From Kluyvera sp040932435 (GTDB lineage Bacteria; Pseudomonadota; Gammaproteobacteria; Enterobacterales; Enterobacteriaceae): a stretch of DNA of 64,000 nt. The translations under genes and the position numbers were made by a program. The stretch is from positions 434,001 through 498,000 of the forward strand of contig NZ_JBFQGA010000001.1 in the NCBI RefSeq assembly GCF_040932435.1. The letters are read 5' to 3'. The notes beneath the pieces were generated by a model. It was not told where the DNA came from. It searched no databases and worked only from the letters and a program-made list of their open reading frames with translations. Below, in pieces: positions 17,850 to 25,419 of the stretch; position 1 is the first letter of the stretch, and each line of letters opens with the position of its first letter.

Positions 17850-18325
17850 AGTTTGCGCTAATACTGTCTGCGGTGATAGCCACCCTAGTGGGGACGTTTT
17901 TTTGGGGATGGATGGATCATTCTTCATCCTATTTAGATGACCGTTGCTTTGCGAACTTCACTTACACCGATCATACCGACAGTAATGCTTTCAGTTTCAA
18001 GGGCAATATGGCGTTTGAAATGTCAAAAAACAAAACCGGACAATTTAATTTATCCGGTGATATGGGTTACCATGGCAATAATTATACCTTATCCCGTTAC
18101 GTCAAGTTCACCTACACCAACATCAAAGACAATTCCTACCGAGTGAAGGTTATTTCTCAGGAAACGATGGCCCATGATAACGTTCCAGCCGAATTATCTC
18201 CGCTTGCCATTAAAATTTTCTTCCTCGATGGCGAGTATTCTATGTATATAAGGAAAAATGATAATAATTTTATCACCATCGGCAATGCGCTATCGCCGCT
18301 GATGAATTGCGTAATTCAATCCTGA
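17846..18325 (+). CDS. FidL-like membrane-anchored protein
   Basis: A 159-residue protein with an N-terminal membrane anchor (residues 3-22) and a periplasmic domain that begins and ends with a cysteine (DDRCFANF and LMNCVIQS), pattern like FidL proteins. The start is the ATG that overlaps the stop of the MarT-like gene (ATGA), with GGGGA just upstream; a TTG at 17834 is less likely. By analogy with ToxR-ToxS and MarT-FidL pairs it may stabilise or tune the regulator. Family assignment is moderate because the family is poorly conserved. Confidence 0.65.
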   Translation: MKFALILSAVIATLVGTFFWGWMDHSSSYLDDRCFANFTYTDHTDSNAFSFKGNMAFEMSKNKTGQFNLSGDMGYHGNNYTLSRYVKFTYTNIKDNSYRVKVISQETMAHDNVPAELSPLAIKIFFLDGEYSMYIRKNDNNFITIGNALSPLMNCVIQS

Positions 18326-19023
18326 TGGCTATTCAACAATACAAGGAAGTGCTTGTGCAGCAAGCGACAAAAAAAACAAATTGCGTTAGTTGCGCCAAAT
18401 GTAGCTTTGCAGACGCTTGCGGGTCATATCTTTTCGACCGTCAGGAGCCGATGTTTATTAACGATCTGTCACGCAAAAAAAGAGTGGCCAAAAACGAGTA
18501 TATTTATCAAAGCGGCTCGCCGGTTGACGCATTGTATGCGCTGCGAAGCGGTATTGCTAAGATTTACGATGCGCAAAATTCACTGCAAGGCATTGTCTTT
18601 CCAGGCCAGGTTATGGGCGCGGATGAGCTCTTTGCCAGCCACTATCAATACAGCATTCAGGCAGCCACTGAGGTAGAAGTTTGCGAGCTACAAAACCGCC
18701 ACTTTTATCAGCTTAGCCAGATTACTCCAGACTTTACTAACCTTATTATTCGTATTCTCTCGCGCTCCGCTAAAGAAAAGCAGCAGTTCATCAGCGTGCT
18801 ACTAAAACTCGACGGGCTACAGAAAGTGAGTGATTTCATCCAACTAATGGCAGATATGCGTAAAGAATATGGCTTTGACTGTCACGATCTTGAACTTCCT
18901 CTGAGCAAGAAAGAGTTAGGGCAACTACTGGGGATTTCACAATCAACGCTGGCGCGGGCGCTTGATACGATGGTTGCGCAGCAGATCATCGTGGTAAATA
19001 AGAAAGAGATTACCTTACTGTAG
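18325..19023 (+). CDS. CRP/FNR-family regulator with FNR-type cysteines
   Basis: A 232-residue regulator with an N-terminal cysteine group, a cAMP-receptor-type beta-barrel (residues 45-125) and a C-terminal helix-turn-helix. Cysteines at 23, 26 and 32 have the same C-x2-C-x5-C spacing as FNR C20, C23, C29, and C120 in VCEL sits where FNR has C122, so a [4Fe-4S] cluster sensing oxygen is likely. The recognition helix reads GISQSTLARAL where FNR has GLTVETISRLL: the DNA-contacting Glu and Ser are changed, the Arg kept. Its target site should therefore differ from the FNR box. It starts on the last base of the FidL-like stop (TGATG). Confidence 0.83.
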   Translation: MAIQQYKEVLVQQATKKTNCVSCAKCSFADACGSYLFDRQEPMFINDLSRKKRVAKNEYIYQSGSPVDALYALRSGIAKIYDAQNSLQGIVFPGQVMGADELFASHYQYSIQAATEVEVCELQNRHFYQLSQITPDFTNLIIRILSRSAKEKQQFISVLLKLDGLQKVSDFIQLMADMRKEYGFDCHDLELPLSKKELGQLLGISQSTLARALDTMVAQQIIVVNKKEITLL

Positions 19024-19516
19024 ACGTCACAATGTGACGGGCAAAGAATCATTTTCCCCTCCGCATCCCCATCATCTCGTGACTGACTCGTTAACCTATC
19101 GCCTGGCTGGATGATCAAGTCTACCTAAAAGCTTGAGTGCTTCACTAAAAGCTTTGAAGAGTAACGGCGAGGATAGCGGCATACGGGTTGCACAATGGTA
19201 TTGCCAACGGCTCTAAAAAATCATTGCCGATAATTCTACCTCGGCACAATATGCATGCTCTCACCAGTGGTAAAGTGCTGGTGCTTTTTCTCGAATAGCA
19301 ATGCGCAAACACATCGGAATTTTCTGAGTATACAATTCAAATCACCTGAATGATAACAATATGTTGGTTAATTGAAAATGAAACCATTTATTTTATTTGG
19401 TTTATCGTCATATGAAGAGTTGAAATTAAATGTTTTTTTATTTGAACATTCTCTCTTGAATAAAGATGTATTGTAAGTAGTATGTTGTTTATCCTGTTAA
19501 GATTGAGGCTGATACA
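19024..19516. other. Intergenic gap with a 15-bp palindrome
   Basis: No gene is seen in these 493 bases. CGTCACA-A-TGTGACG (19025-19039), a perfect 7+1+7 palindrome, begins right behind the stop codon of the FNR-like gene. The stretch 19320-19516 is AT-rich and probably contains the promoter of the small secreted protein at 19517. Confidence 0.45.
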
Positions 19517-19783
19517 ATGAAAAACATATTAAGCATTGCTGCTTCTATAATGTTCTTATTTAACGCTCCAGTATATGCGGGAAAAATTCATTTTTCTGGG
19601 GCGGTGGTGGATAATGCAGCATCGGCAAGGCAACAATGTGTGGAGCAGGCAGTGACGTTTGGTGTTGAACATATCTGTCACAGTAAACAAGGTGCCAGTA
19701 TTATCTCTACAATTAAAAATGTCACCGTCAGCTTTAAAAATAAGATAATTAAAGCTCGGGTTGTGACGCTAAATTATTCATAA
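19517..19783 (+). CDS. Small secreted protein, 88 aa, pilin-like ends
   Basis: It has a signal peptide ending in YAG at about residue 21. The mature N-terminus KIHFSGAVVDNA and the ending RVVTLNYS resemble the strands of chaperone-usher pilins, and two cysteines could pair. At 66 mature residues it is too short for a pilin. It may belong to the DUF2574 (YehE) group seen near other fimbrial operons; this is a weak guess from the ending and size. GAGG precedes the ATG by eight bases. It lies 493 bp downstream of the fimbrial regulators. Confidence 0.55.
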   Translation: MKNILSIAASIMFLFNAPVYAGKIHFSGAVVDNAASARQQCVEQAVTFGVEHICHSKQGASIISTIKNVTVSFKNKIIKARVVTLNYS

Positions 19784-19893
19784 CCATCTGCCTGTATTAA
19801 AAAGGCGATATGGTAAAACTTGCTATGTTTCACATGTCGCTCTGACTGTAACATGAGCTGCTACCGTATTTTCTACGGCATCTGATTTGCCTC

Positions 19894-20226
19894 TTAATAG
19901 GCGCTGTAGAAACCTTCGTCGTAATGCGGGCGCAGGCTAAGTGCTCCCTCGTCCGTGCCGCCGCGGTTTAAAGCGAGCGCGTGAAGCGGCTGAATATGTT
20001 CGGCAGAGCGCGCAATCAGGGCGACCATCGCACCATTTCCGGTCGCCTGTTTATCAAAAGGTCTGCCGATCCCCAGTGCCGCCGTGTGGTTGCCGTTGAA
20101 AACGTCCCACTATGCGATGTCCTCATTCCTGCCGCCACGGGCATACCCCAGCATATCCATCAGCGGATCGTAGAATATAATGGCGCGTTGCAGGTCATTG
20201 GTTCCAAGCATAATGTCAGAAAACAT
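19894..20226 (-). pseudogene. VOC/glyoxalase-family gene, broken
   Basis: Read on the minus strand from the ATG at 20226, the frame starts MFSDIMLGTNDLQRAIIFYD, a typical VOC (glyoxalase/bleomycin-resistance) start. Codon 39 is TAG (20112-20110). Behind it the frame continues with recognisable VOC sequence (ALGIGRPFDKQATGNGAMVAL...RPHYDEGFYSAY) and stops at 19894. Full-length relatives continue with about 15 more residues (…RDxDGNK), so the C-terminus is also missing. AGGAG lies just upstream of the start. I therefore read it as a pseudogene with a nonsense codon and a truncated end. Confidence 0.8.
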
Positions 20227-20273
20227 TGGCTCTCCTTAATGGATTTAGGGGGAGTGTAGATAATCAGCTCAAA

Positions 20274-20525
20274 TCACTCGTCCGCTTTATGAGCCCAGGC
20301 GGGCATTGCCGTCAGATAACGTTTTGCGCGCTTCTGTGCTTCTTCCGGGCCGACTTTTTGCCAGGAATCAAGGAAGCTGGCTAAACCTGATACCGCTTCT
20401 TCCCAGGGTTTAAGGTTGCCGTTGCTGTCGCTGCAGTACGCGCAATATTGATCGCTGGCACTGTGTGCATCGGGTGCCGACATTGGCATTCCGCAAGCCT
20501 GACAGAACTGTTCATGTTGTGACAT
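20274..20525 (-). CDS. Putative zinc-ribbon protein, 83 aa
   Basis: The N-terminal 32 residues hold two Cys pairs, FCQACGMPM and YCAYCSD, the pattern of the small 'putative zinc ribbon' family. The rest is a helical domain (LKPWEEAVSGLASFLDSW...). Such proteins are cytoplasmic and of unknown role, often next to methyltransferase or VOC genes. AAGGAGC precedes the ATG. It is separated from the double methyltransferase gene by 127 bp on the same strand. Confidence 0.8.
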   Translation of the reverse strand: MSQHEQFCQACGMPMSAPDAHSASDQYCAYCSDSNGNLKPWEEAVSGLASFLDSWQKVGPEEAQKRAKRYLTAMPAWAHKADE

Positions 20526-20651
20526 ATGATGCTCCTTATGGTGATGTCCTGATTAATAAACATACTGAATATGTAATGTGCAGGTGATGCATCAGATCAA
20601 AGCAAAGACGAAGTCCCGGTATCTCCAGTCAGAAATACCGGTAACCTGTTG

Positions 20652-22289
20652 TTACCTGCTGATGAGCGCGAACACGCCCCAGCCAAAGTATTCCCGCGCG
20701 TAGGTTACGTGGCGTTTCGGCGAGATGTTTAGCTCAGCCCTAATTTCCGTCGCGAAGTCGTCGTCAGGGTTGGCTTCCAGCCAACGGCGCATAGTCAGCC
20801 ATTTTGCGGCCTCATACCGGTCCCAGCCTTCCTGATCTGCTAGCACCATTTCCACCACGTCGTAGCCGAGGTCGTCGAACGCGCTGACAAGCCCTGGCAG
20901 TGTGAGGAAATCCGCTATTGCGCTAACGCCACAGGCTTGGGCTATCTCGTCCGTCGCCGGTAGTTGACGCCAGTAAGGTTCACCGATAAGCATGATCCCG
21001 CCCGGTTTCAGACTTTGTGCCAGCAGTTCGACTGTCCCGGCAAATCCGCCGGCAATCCATGTCGCACCGACGCAGGCAGCCACATCGCATTTTTCTTCTG
21101 CCACATATCCGGCAGCGTCGTCATGTATGAACTGAACCCGTCTGCTGACGCCGAGTTCTTCCGCGCGGCGTTTGGCCTGCTCGCTGAACAACTGGCTCAT
21201 ATCGATGCCGACACCGGTAATGGCGTGCTCCCGGGCCCAAGTACAGAGCATCTCGCCCGAGCCGCTGCCAAGATCAAGAATGCGGGTATCCGGCTTCATG
21301 CGCAGCACGCGGCCCAGCGTAGCGTACTTCTCTTCGGTGAACGGGTTGTGGATACGGTGTTCACTTTCACTGATGGTAAAAATACGTGGGATATCCAATG
21401 CGGAATTCCTTTTATTGCGTTGAGTATTAAGAGGACGTTCCTCTGAGGTTTTTGCTTTTTCGGCCAGCAGAGCAAACAACTTTCCTTCAAATGTCTCGCT
21501 GACTGGCCAGTCGTGGCTTTCAGGCGGCGGAAGCAGGGTAAACCCGCTATTTTCGAGCAGGCTGGCGTAAGCTTCATCCCGCCAGGCCGTCATCTGGCTG
21601 CCGAAACGGGTGGTGTGACCGTTTGCCTCTATGGCCCAGAACTGCGTCGAGCTGGTCTGGGCTTCTCCATCCCAGCGATGTTCCGTCAGCAGTAGATGCG
21701 GAACATCCAGAAACAGCCCATCCGGGCAGCGTTGCCAGCTTGCTTCAGCCATTCCTTGACGCTTAACTTCGTCGAAAGTATGGACTTCAATAAGCAGTCT
21801 TCCGCTAGGCATCAGCCACTGCGCGCAGCGGCTAACGAGGGCACGTACATCCGCTGTGCTAAACACATTCAGTTCACCGAACGTCATCATGATGAAATCG
21901 AACGGCTGAGTTGGCGAGTATGTGCGGATATCCTGCTGAATATATTCGATATTCAAACCGGCATTCTGCGCCTGCTGACGGGCCCAGTTCACCGATGCCG
22001 GTGAGAAATCCACGCCGACGCAGTGAAATCCGCGCTCCGCTAAGCGGTGGGCATAAAAGCCGGGACCGCAGCCGAGATCGAGGATGCGTGCGCCAGGTGA
22101 TAGCTGGCTTGCGATCCACGCCACCTGCTGCTCGATGACCTCTAGCCTGCGGCTGGCCCAGTCGTGATCCTGCGACAAATGGTTCGCCAGCATGCGCTGG
22201 CTGAAGGCCGGTTCATCCCACGGGATTTTGCTTTCCTCCGCTGATAGCCGGATGTGTCGGGATGCGGAAATAAGGGTGCTGATATCCAT
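20652..22289 (-). CDS. Double SAM methyltransferase; C-terminal half is YjhP
   Basis: A 545-residue frame with two class I methyltransferase domains. The first has the SAM motif ILDLGCGPG, the second ILDLGSGSG. The second half, from residue 298, matches E. coli YjhP (248 aa) along its whole length. Residue 298 is encoded by TTG (21398-21396), with AAAAGGAA upstream, so yjhP may also be translated on its own; from this TTG the product is exactly 248 residues. I chose the start at 22289, six bases behind AAGGAG, which overlaps the stop of yjhX; an adjacent ATG at 22292 is possible. Substrates are unknown. Confidence 0.8.
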   Translation of the reverse strand: MDISTLISASRHIRLSAEESKIPWDEPAFSQRMLANHLSQDHDWASRRLEVIEQQVAWIASQLSPGARILDLGCGPGFYAHRLAERGFHCVGVDFSPASVNWARQQAQNAGLNIEYIQQDIRTYSPTQPFDFIMMTFGELNVFSTADVRALVSRCAQWLMPSGRLLIEVHTFDEVKRQGMAEASWQRCPDGLFLDVPHLLLTEHRWDGEAQTSSTQFWAIEANGHTTRFGSQMTAWRDEAYASLLENSGFTLLPPPESHDWPVSETFEGKLFALLAEKAKTSEERPLNTQRNKRNSALDIPRIFTISESEHRIHNPFTEEKYATLGRVLRMKPDTRILDLGSGSGEMLCTWAREHAITGVGIDMSQLFSEQAKRRAEELGVSRRVQFIHDDAAGYVAEEKCDVAACVGATWIAGGFAGTVELLAQSLKPGGIMLIGEPYWRQLPATDEIAQACGVSAIADFLTLPGLVSAFDDLGYDVVEMVLADQEGWDRYEAAKWLTMRRWLEANPDDDFATEIRAELNISPKRHVTYAREYFGWGVFALISR

Positions 22290-22299
22290 CATGCTCTCC

Positions 22300-22557
22300 T
22301 TAGCGGTTATCAAGCTGTGCGCGAACGTTGTTCAGCCCGGTAGTGTTGATGCGGTACGGCTGACCGTTAACGGACTTGATAAGTTTTTTGGTTTTGAGTT
22401 TTTTGAAGGTGGCGAGGGTGCAGTCGCTGAGCAACAGCCCTTCGCGGGTGTAGCATTCAACGGCGGTGACGCGGCCAGACGCATCGCGGACGTGCGCAAT
22501 ACGGCCACCTTTGGCGAGAACGTGTAAGGTACGTTGTTCCTGACGGGATAAATTCAT
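22300..22557 (-). CDS. yjhX: YjhX family toxin (TopAI, topoisomerase I inhibitor)
   Basis: An 85-residue protein nearly identical in pattern to E. coli YjhX (MNLSRQEQRTLHVLAKGGRI..., ...KKLIKSVNGQPYRINTT). E. coli YjhX binds topoisomerase I and blocks it; its partner YjhQ, a GNAT protein, is the antitoxin. No yjhQ is found here: the next gene is the methyltransferase frame that contains YjhP. The stop codon overlaps the ribosome site of that gene, so they are coupled. Either the antitoxin is elsewhere, or the methyltransferase has taken its place, or the toxin is tame. Confidence 0.9.
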   Translation of the reverse strand: MNLSRQEQRTLHVLAKGGRIAHVRDASGRVTAVECYTREGLLLSDCTLATFKKLKTKKLIKSVNGQPYRINTTGLNNVRAQLDNR

Positions 22558-22859
22558 ACTGGAAAACCTGTTTAATCATCATGTGCAAAACGTGCAAACA
22601 CACAGCGGTGTCCGCATTCGATTTCGGCGCATTGATAATCAGTCCGGCCTGAAAAGGTCGGTAAGCTGATTATCGGATGATTACATTCTCCAGCATCAAA
22701 GCCTCGGGTAGAGTTGAAAGGTATTTGCGAGGTGAATGATAACACACGGTTTTAACATGGGTATTGGTTAGATGGAAAAGTGTGATTTGGTTCGGAAAAC
22801 GCGCTCAAATCTGCCTTGAGCGCGAATCTGAAATAAAACGGCAGAGGCTGGGGCCGAAA
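22558..22859. other. Intergenic gap, promoter of yjhX
   Basis: No gene is seen in 302 bases. The part next to yjhX is expected to hold its promoter; the part next to rcnA is AT-poor and has no clear terminator. Confidence 0.3.
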
Positions 22860-23969
22860 TTAACCCGCGATTCCAATAACGCCATGAATCCCCATGTAAA
22901 GCCCGACAAGACCTATCAACGCACTTGAAAAGTAAGGTGCTCTCCTCGCTATACGGCTAAAACCACTCCAGCGTTTAGCTACCTGGCGCACGCTGACTGC
23001 TGCCCCCACGCCAACGGTGACAAGCGTTAATGCCAGCCCAATACTGAAACAAATCACCAATGTAGCACCCAGCGTTAAGGCTTTAAGTTGGATACAAATG
23101 AGCAGTACGGTGATTGCCGCGGGGCAGGGAATTAGCCCCCCGGTCAGACCAAATAACAGGATTTGCCAGTTAGTCACTTCTCGCCCGTTGAAGCGGTGTT
23201 GAATATCGTTAGCATGGGCCAGCTCATGGGCGTCCTGATATTCCTTCGAGGTGACATCCAAACCTTCCAGTGCCGAATGGTCATGATCGTGTTCATGAAA
23301 CTCAACATCATAATCATGGACATGCCCGCGGTGGCCGAGCGTCAGGCGAGCACGAAAACTATGAGGTTCTGGGACGGGTGATTGTGATTCTAAATAATCA
23401 CCTTTGTCTATAAAGTCAAAGGCCTGCGATAATGTTCCTGGGTCTCGCAGGGTGATTAGAGAGGCATCGCAGGCTTCCCATTTAGTACCGCTGAGCGTGC
23501 GTAAGCGCCAGTGTGGGAGTTGACCTTCTTCAAAGATAGACAGTTCTACTTTGCCATGCCCGGTGTCGATGATCTGAGCCTCATCGTGGTGATGGCCTTT
23601 GCTTTCCTGCATCTCTTCCAGCCAGTTTTTTTCCCCGCGCCATGTGCGCCAGAACATCCAAAAAGCTGTAGAAAGAATGATGATAGCGGAGATCAGTTGT
23701 AACCACGGTTCGGCATATTCCGCCGTGAATTTATTACTCACGTACATGCCGCCAAAGGCAATTAACCAGACGACTGCCGTGTGCGATGCCGTTGCCGCAA
23801 GCCCAAGCATGACCGCCTGACGCACGGTGCCTTTTATCGCGATGATAAAGGCTGCCATCATGGTTTTGGAATGGCCGGGTTCCAGACCATGTAAAGCGCC
23901 CAATAAGATGGCACTGGGTATAAAGAACCAAGCGTTGCCCTGCTGAAGTAGTATTGAAAACTCATTCAT
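22860..23969 (-). CDS. rcnA: Nickel/cobalt efflux protein RcnA
   Basis: A 369-residue inner membrane protein of the RcnA/NicO family. An early helix holds ALHGLEPGHSKTMM with the metal-site histidines; a long central cytoplasmic loop is rich in His and Asp (HEHDHDHSALEG), and three to four helices follow (GLIPCPAAITVLL). It exports Ni(II) and Co(II). The loop is longer than in E. coli (274 aa). It is divergent from rcnR with two RcnR operators between. The rcnB gene that follows rcnA in E. coli is absent. Confidence 0.92.
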   Translation of the reverse strand: MNEFSILLQQGNAWFFIPSAILLGALHGLEPGHSKTMMAAFIIAIKGTVRQAVMLGLAATASHTAVVWLIAFGGMYVSNKFTAEYAEPWLQLISAIIILSTAFWMFWRTWRGEKNWLEEMQESKGHHHDEAQIIDTGHGKVELSIFEEGQLPHWRLRTLSGTKWEACDASLITLRDPGTLSQAFDFIDKGDYLESQSPVPEPHSFRARLTLGHRGHVHDYDVEFHEHDHDHSALEGLDVTSKEYQDAHELAHANDIQHRFNGREVTNWQILLFGLTGGLIPCPAAITVLLICIQLKALTLGATLVICFSIGLALTLVTVGVGAAVSVRQVAKRWSGFSRIARRAPYFSSALIGLVGLYMGIHGVIGIAG

Positions 23970-24007
23970 GAGAATAGTTCTTGATTGTATATTAAGTGGA
24001 TGAATTC

Positions 24008-24042
24008 TACTCCCCCCCAGTATGCAATACTACCCCCCAGTA
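24008..24042. promoter_or_regulatory. Two RcnR operators
   Basis: TACTCCCCCCCAGTA at 24008-24022 and TACTACCCCCCAGTA at 24028-24042 fit the known RcnR operator (TACT, a six-base G/C tract, one N, AGTA). They start 20 bp apart, between the divergent rcnA and rcnR genes, and would serve both promoters. Nickel or cobalt binding releases RcnR. Confidence 0.92.
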
Positions 24043-24090
24043 GATCATTAACTCTATACTGAGCACCGTTACGAAAATGGAGGGCCCACC

Positions 24091-24363
24091 GTGTCACATA
24101 CAATCCGGGATAAAAAGAAGCTTCAGGCCCGAGCCAGTAAGATTCAAGGGCAGGTGGTCGCGCTAAAAAAAATGCTGGATGAGCCACATGAATGTGCTGC
24201 AGTGCTTCAACAGATTGCGGCAATACGTGGTGCGGTAAATGGTTTGATGCGTGAAGTAATTAAAGGCCATTTGACCGAACATATCGTGCATCAAGGTGAT
24301 GAAATAAAAAGAGAAGAAGACCTAGACGTGGTGTTGAAGGTATTGGACTCTTATATCAAATAG
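24091..24363 (+). CDS. rcnR: Ni/Co-responsive repressor RcnR
   Basis: A 90-residue protein of the CsoR/RcnR family, all helical. The RcnR metal ligands are present: His3 after the initiator Met (MSHTIRD), Cys35 in HECAAVL and His residues in IKGHLTEHIVH. It begins with GTG, with GGAGG eight bases upstream. It represses rcnA and itself through the two operators just upstream and lets go when Ni(II) or Co(II) binds. Confidence 0.93.
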   Translation: MSHTIRDKKKLQARASKIQGQVVALKKMLDEPHECAAVLQQIAAIRGAVNGLMREVIKGHLTEHIVHQGDEIKREEDLDVVLKVLDSYIK

Positions 24364-24395
24364 CGTTTATTCATCTTCAAACGTAGCCGTGCCGG

Positions 24396-24432
24396 ACAGA
24401 CCCCAACACCGTTATGCGGGGTTGAGGTCTGT
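24396..24432. terminator. Stem-loop between convergent genes
   Basis: ACAGACC (24396-24402) pairs with GGTCTGT (24426-24432), with CAAC/GTTG inside. It lies between rcnR and the convergent membrane-protein gene and may end both transcripts, though T-runs are short. Confidence 0.55.
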
Positions 24433-24444
24433 TAAGCGTGACAG

Positions 24445-25008
24445 CTAAACGTCAGCGGCATTCACTATCGTTTGATTCAGTAGCAAAGCCTCTTTTGTTC
24501 TGATGGTTCTCGCATAAAGAAATGCACCGAAAACCAGCGTGGTGCAAACCACGAAAGCCAATAAAAACTGTCCCGTCATCAGTAGATAGCCGCCAATTCC
24601 GACATAAAGTAATGCCGTAACGGTGCTGACCATCGCGACCTGTAAGGCACCGGCCTCACTGCGCCTGAAAGTGGTTCCGATAAGCGCGGCAATGAGCACT
24701 AGGCCCAACAGCGCACCCACCGCCGGGATCCCGCAAACGGCAGCGACGGCTAAAAATAGGACGATCTGATATTTTCGCTGTATGGGCTTATTAGCAAAAA
24801 AATCCGATTCATATAATTGGTTGGTGGAGACATTAAAGACCCGCACCAGATGATTTCTTCGTAATAAAAGACGCACGCTTTGCCCAATTTCAACGTGCGG
24901 CAAGATAGCAGCGGGAAGTTCTATAAACTGTTTGCTATCACCTTGCTTGAGAAATATACCGTTCCAAGCAAGCTGGTCGATGCGGCCGATCAGTAACTTT
25001 TGCTGCAT
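24445..25008 (-). CDS. Hypothetical membrane protein, 187 aa
   Basis: I do not recognise it. The first 75 residues look soluble and beta-rich (LLIGRIDQLAWNGIFLKQGD...), and may bind a partner. Residues 80-168 hold about four membrane helices. The C-terminus is short and cytoplasmic or periplasmic depending on orientation. GAGGTG lies eight bases before the ATG. It stands alone between rcnR and a 411-bp gap; no neighbour suggests a function. Confidence 0.55.
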   Translation of the reverse strand: MQQKLLIGRIDQLAWNGIFLKQGDSKQFIELPAAILPHVEIGQSVRLLLRRNHLVRVFNVSTNQLYESDFFANKPIQRKYQIVLFLAVAAVCGIPAVGALLGLVLIAALIGTTFRRSEAGALQVAMVSTVTALLYVGIGGYLLMTGQFLLAFVVCTTLVFGAFLYARTIRTKEALLLNQTIVNAADV

Positions 25009-25419
25009 AGGTTTTCACCTCTGGCATTGAATAAAAATAGAGGCCTGATTAGCGGCTCGCTATCTGGCATAAAATATCGAATAGTAATGGCCATATAAAT
25101 TTAGTGGTTAATTAGATAATCCATAATAAGCTTGTACATACAATGGTTATTAAGGCGATGAAATTAATGGCGGTCTATTTTAGCCACGCAAATAGTGAAT
25201 TAATGTAAAGAGAGAATAAGGGTTTTGTATATTATTAGGTGTCGAGTACAGCGCAGGTAAGAGGGCAGTCGCTCTCATCGGTTGTTTTTTGTCAGTTTTG
25301 TGTTTTTTTTTAATGGGATAGATCATTCGTTCAGAACGTGTAAATTAGCTTTAAAACCCTGACAAAGGCTTTACTCTGCAAGCATCGCCTCCACGTAATG
25401 ACTTGCTGAATGGTTAAAA
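25009..25419. other. Intergenic gap, 411 bp
   Basis: The region is AT-rich and separates divergent genes, so it should hold both promoters. I see T-rich stretches near 25286-25315 but no gene or clear named site. Confidence 0.3.
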
